DNA of 64,000 nt. Source: Tipula vernalis (lineage: Eukaryota; Arthropoda; Insecta; Diptera; Tipulidae). The stretch is taken from positions 37,097,045-37,161,044 of the forward strand of contig OY282558.1 of NCBI GenBank assembly GCA_958295665.1, given 5' to 3'. The translations under genes and the position numbers were made by a program. Positions 63,801 through 64,000 of the stretch are shown one piece after another. Below the pieces are notes generated by a model. The model saw only the letters and a list, made by a program, of their open reading frames with translations. It was not told the origin of the DNA and ran no database searches. The stretch's first letter is position 1; each line of letters begins with the position of its first letter.

Positions 63801-64000
63801 TTTTGGGCGGCAGAAATCTAAAATGGTCCGATTACGATGGTTGATACCTCTATCAATAGGTTTTGGGACCTGTAATTGCTGTGACAATTTTCATTTTGAT
63901 TGCTCGATTATTTCTAAACATTTCTTAGAAACTTCAATTTTATTGAAAATCAACTGTGCTATAGCCCACAAGTTTTTGGGCGGCAGAAATCTAAAATGGT

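Larger units (their letters stand above)
22485..64000 (+). repeat. Satellite array 2, about 240 monomers of 173 bp, continuing past the window
   Basis: Head-to-tail repeats at an almost constant 173-bp spacing (ATGGTCCGATTACGATGG at 22548, 22721, 22894 and so on to the window end). Recurrent variants include GGGACC/GGGGCC, TGCTGT/TTCTGT, CATTTC/CATTTT and AAGTTT/AAATTT. Rare length variants are a 29-bp deletion ending near 25464, about 22 bp lost near 26620, 10 bp lost near 31970, and a CAAGATTTGGG form (26131, 36299, 42524, 47194, 47711). Each monomer holds two dyads and a 64-codon frame that overlaps the next by 22 bp; this is a repeat artefact, not a supported gene. The reverse complement is homologous to array 1. 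Confidence 0.98.

Noticed and set aside
61055..63822. An exact eight-monomer (1,384-bp) higher-order repeat at the end of the window
   Set aside because: A rare CTCTGTCAATAGG variant does recur 1,384 bp apart, but the order of GGGACC and GGGGCC monomers between the two copies is not the same, so an exact repeat is not supported.
22548..63844. Roughly 200 near-identical 64-codon ORFs, each starting MVRLRWLIPL
   Set aside because: They repeat with the satellite period, overlap one another by 22 bp in shifting frames, and differ from the related 183-bp satellite mostly at amino-acid-changing positions. They are by-products of homogenised repeats.
22485..64000. CRISPR array
   Set aside because: Repeats are 173 bp head to tail without unique spacers, in a eukaryotic background.

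Overview
This is non-coding eukaryotic DNA, most likely from an insect and plausibly a dipteran. The evidence is the AT-rich background and the mix of decayed hAT, Helitron, Tc1/mariner, non-LTR and errantivirus-type elements. I see no intact host gene, no rRNA or tRNA gene and no CRISPR array. The window is dominated by two blocks of one satellite DNA family, about 48 kb of the 64 kb.

Layout. 1-2.65 kb: a decayed hAT transposase with a small 48-bp inverted-repeat element at its 5' side, then a broken Helitron-type PIF1 helicase ending near a plausible Helitron 3' terminus. 2.65-6.4 kb: AT-rich sequence in which I recognise no gene. 6.4-7.2 kb: a Tc1-like transposase scrap (minus strand) and a non-LTR retrotransposon scrap (plus strand). 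7.2-16 kb: a nest. A degenerate insect errantivirus-type envelope gene (minus strand) is split by a mariner-like transposon (7718-15576, 31-bp terminal inverted repeats, TA on both sides). That transposon's transposase gene is itself split by about 6.7 kb of 183-bp satellite repeats. 16.2-17.1 kb: three 107-bp repeats and degenerate simple repeats. 17.1-18.4 kb: a reverse-transcriptase pseudogene. 18.4-22.48 kb: AT-rich sequence with one MITE-like element. 22.485 kb to the window end: a 173-bp satellite array of about 240 monomers that runs off the edge.

The most interesting point is that the two satellites are the same family. Reverse-complementing the 183-bp monomer aligns it with the 173-bp monomer at roughly 80-85% identity over about 110 bp, estimated by eye. 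One subfamily is trapped inside a transposon; the other has expanded into a long array. The large array is a mosaic of recently duplicated 2-6 kb segments, including two tandem copies of about 5.0 kb offset by 5,187 bp. Each of its monomers carries a perfect 6-bp-stem dyad.

The repeated small ORFs in both arrays look like by-products of homogenised repeats rather than genes: the differences between subfamilies are mostly amino-acid-changing.
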